Source: Chlamydiifrater volucris | GTDB lineage: Bacteria > Chlamydiota > Chlamydiia > Chlamydiales > Chlamydiaceae | Direction of reading: 5' to 3' | Length of the DNA stretch: 64,000 nucleotides | Assembly: GCF_902806995.1 (NCBI RefSeq) | Contig: NZ_LR777654.1 | Coordinates: forward strand, 558,001 to 622,000 | Shown: piece after piece, positions 63,911-64,000 of the stretch | Layout: the number at the start of each line of letters is the position of its first letter | How positions within the stretch are numbered: position 1 is the first letter of the stretch | Translations under genes and position numbers: made by a program | Notes under the pieces: model-generated | Seen by the model: only the letters and a program-made list of their open reading frames with translations | Database searches by the model: none | What the model was told of the DNA's origin: nothing

Positions 63911-64000
63911 CGACGTCTATGGTAGCTCCCCCTAGGCAAATATCCCCTTCATACATGGCGATCGTTTGCCCAGGGGTTACAGCCTTTACGGGTTTATCGA
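63885..64000 (-). CDS. mnmA: tRNA-specific 2-thiouridylase MnmA, C-terminal end (partial)
   Basis: Only the last 37 codons are present (frame starts at 63998, TAG at 63885-63887). The peptide [19 protein letters not shown] followed by ICLGGATI matches the C-terminal beta-barrel of MnmA/TrmU (typically 'A.aPGQ..v.Y.gd..lGgg.I'). The enzyme thiolates U34 of tRNA-Lys/Glu/Gln. It is convergent with clpC and overlaps its end. In C. trachomatis the equivalent is CT287. Confidence 0.85.
   Translation of the reverse strand, partial: DKPVKAVTPGQTIAMYEGDICLGGATIDVAMIPPGIL

Noticed and set aside
1-64000. CRISPR array, insertion sequence or rRNA operon
   Set aside because: No regularly spaced repeats, no transposase and no rRNA-like sequence were seen; the only tandem repeats are inside hctB.

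Overview
The window is chromosomal DNA of a member of the genus Chlamydia (Chlamydiaceae). Evidence: the lysine-rich late nucleoid protein HctB with a sigma28-type promoter, the type III chaperones Slc1 and Mcsc, a split Na+-NQR locus (nqrB-C-D-E without A and F), a second DnaA, a chlamydial bactofilin, the futalosine-pathway genes mqnD/mqnB, a Pls-like protein cluster and many small conserved chlamydial genes of unknown function. The local order (sucA/sucB, hemW, Pls cluster, hctB, pepA, ssb, glgX, ruvB, dcd, then mutY, fabI, dnaQ, msbA, accA, murE, nqr, clpC) resembles, as far as I recall, the former Chlamydophila species (C. pneumoniae/C. psittaci side) more than C. trachomatis. The species cannot be named from the sequence alone. 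I see no phage genome, insertion sequence, CRISPR array or rRNA. Correspondences to C. trachomatis CT numbers are from memory.

Layout. 1-6.7 kb: end of ispG, yfiH, the 2-oxoglutarate dehydrogenase genes sucB/sucA, a coiled-coil protein and hemW. 6.8-11.7 kb: three large, fast-evolving paralogues of the Pls family (CT049-CT051) whose N-terminal halves carry repeats like those of phage tail fibres; this is the most unusual part of the window. 11.8-21 kb: rsmI, a holA-like gene, hctB, pepA, ssb, slc1, glgX, a SpoIID-type glycan hydrolase and ruvB. 21.5-36.9 kb: dcd, an FtsB-like protein, two CBS-domain transporters, a cysteine desulfurase, a PP2C phosphatase, two lipoproteins in tandem, a CPBP protease, SRP RNA, mazG, mutY, a pseudouridine synthase, fabI, a HAD phosphatase, a FliO-like protein, mcsc, dnaQ and mqnD/mqnB. 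36.9-47.4 kb: msbA, accA, an IHF/HU protein, tRNA-Arg(CCT) and a remnant division/cell-wall cluster (rsmH-ftsL-ftsI-murE-amiA). 47.7-64 kb: a TPR protein, dnaA2, bacA, nqrB-E, two Inc-like membrane proteins, gcvH, a large anchored protein, a phospholipase D-like protein, lplA, clpC and the end of mnmA.

How the genes fit together. lplA can lipoylate both GcvH and the SucB E2 subunit. RsmH-FtsL-FtsI-MurE-AmiA, the SpoIID protein, the FtsB-like protein and the bactofilin all belong to the FtsZ-less chlamydial division machinery with its transient septal peptidoglycan. Na+-NQR together with the futalosine genes points to a menaquinone-linked respiratory chain. Slc1, Mcsc, the Inc-like pair and the Pls paralogues point to the host interface.

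Calls rest on reading motifs and family knowledge; no database search was run. Several starts were moved downstream of the longest reading frame where a Shine-Dalgarno sequence or overlap supports it, and this is stated in each entry.
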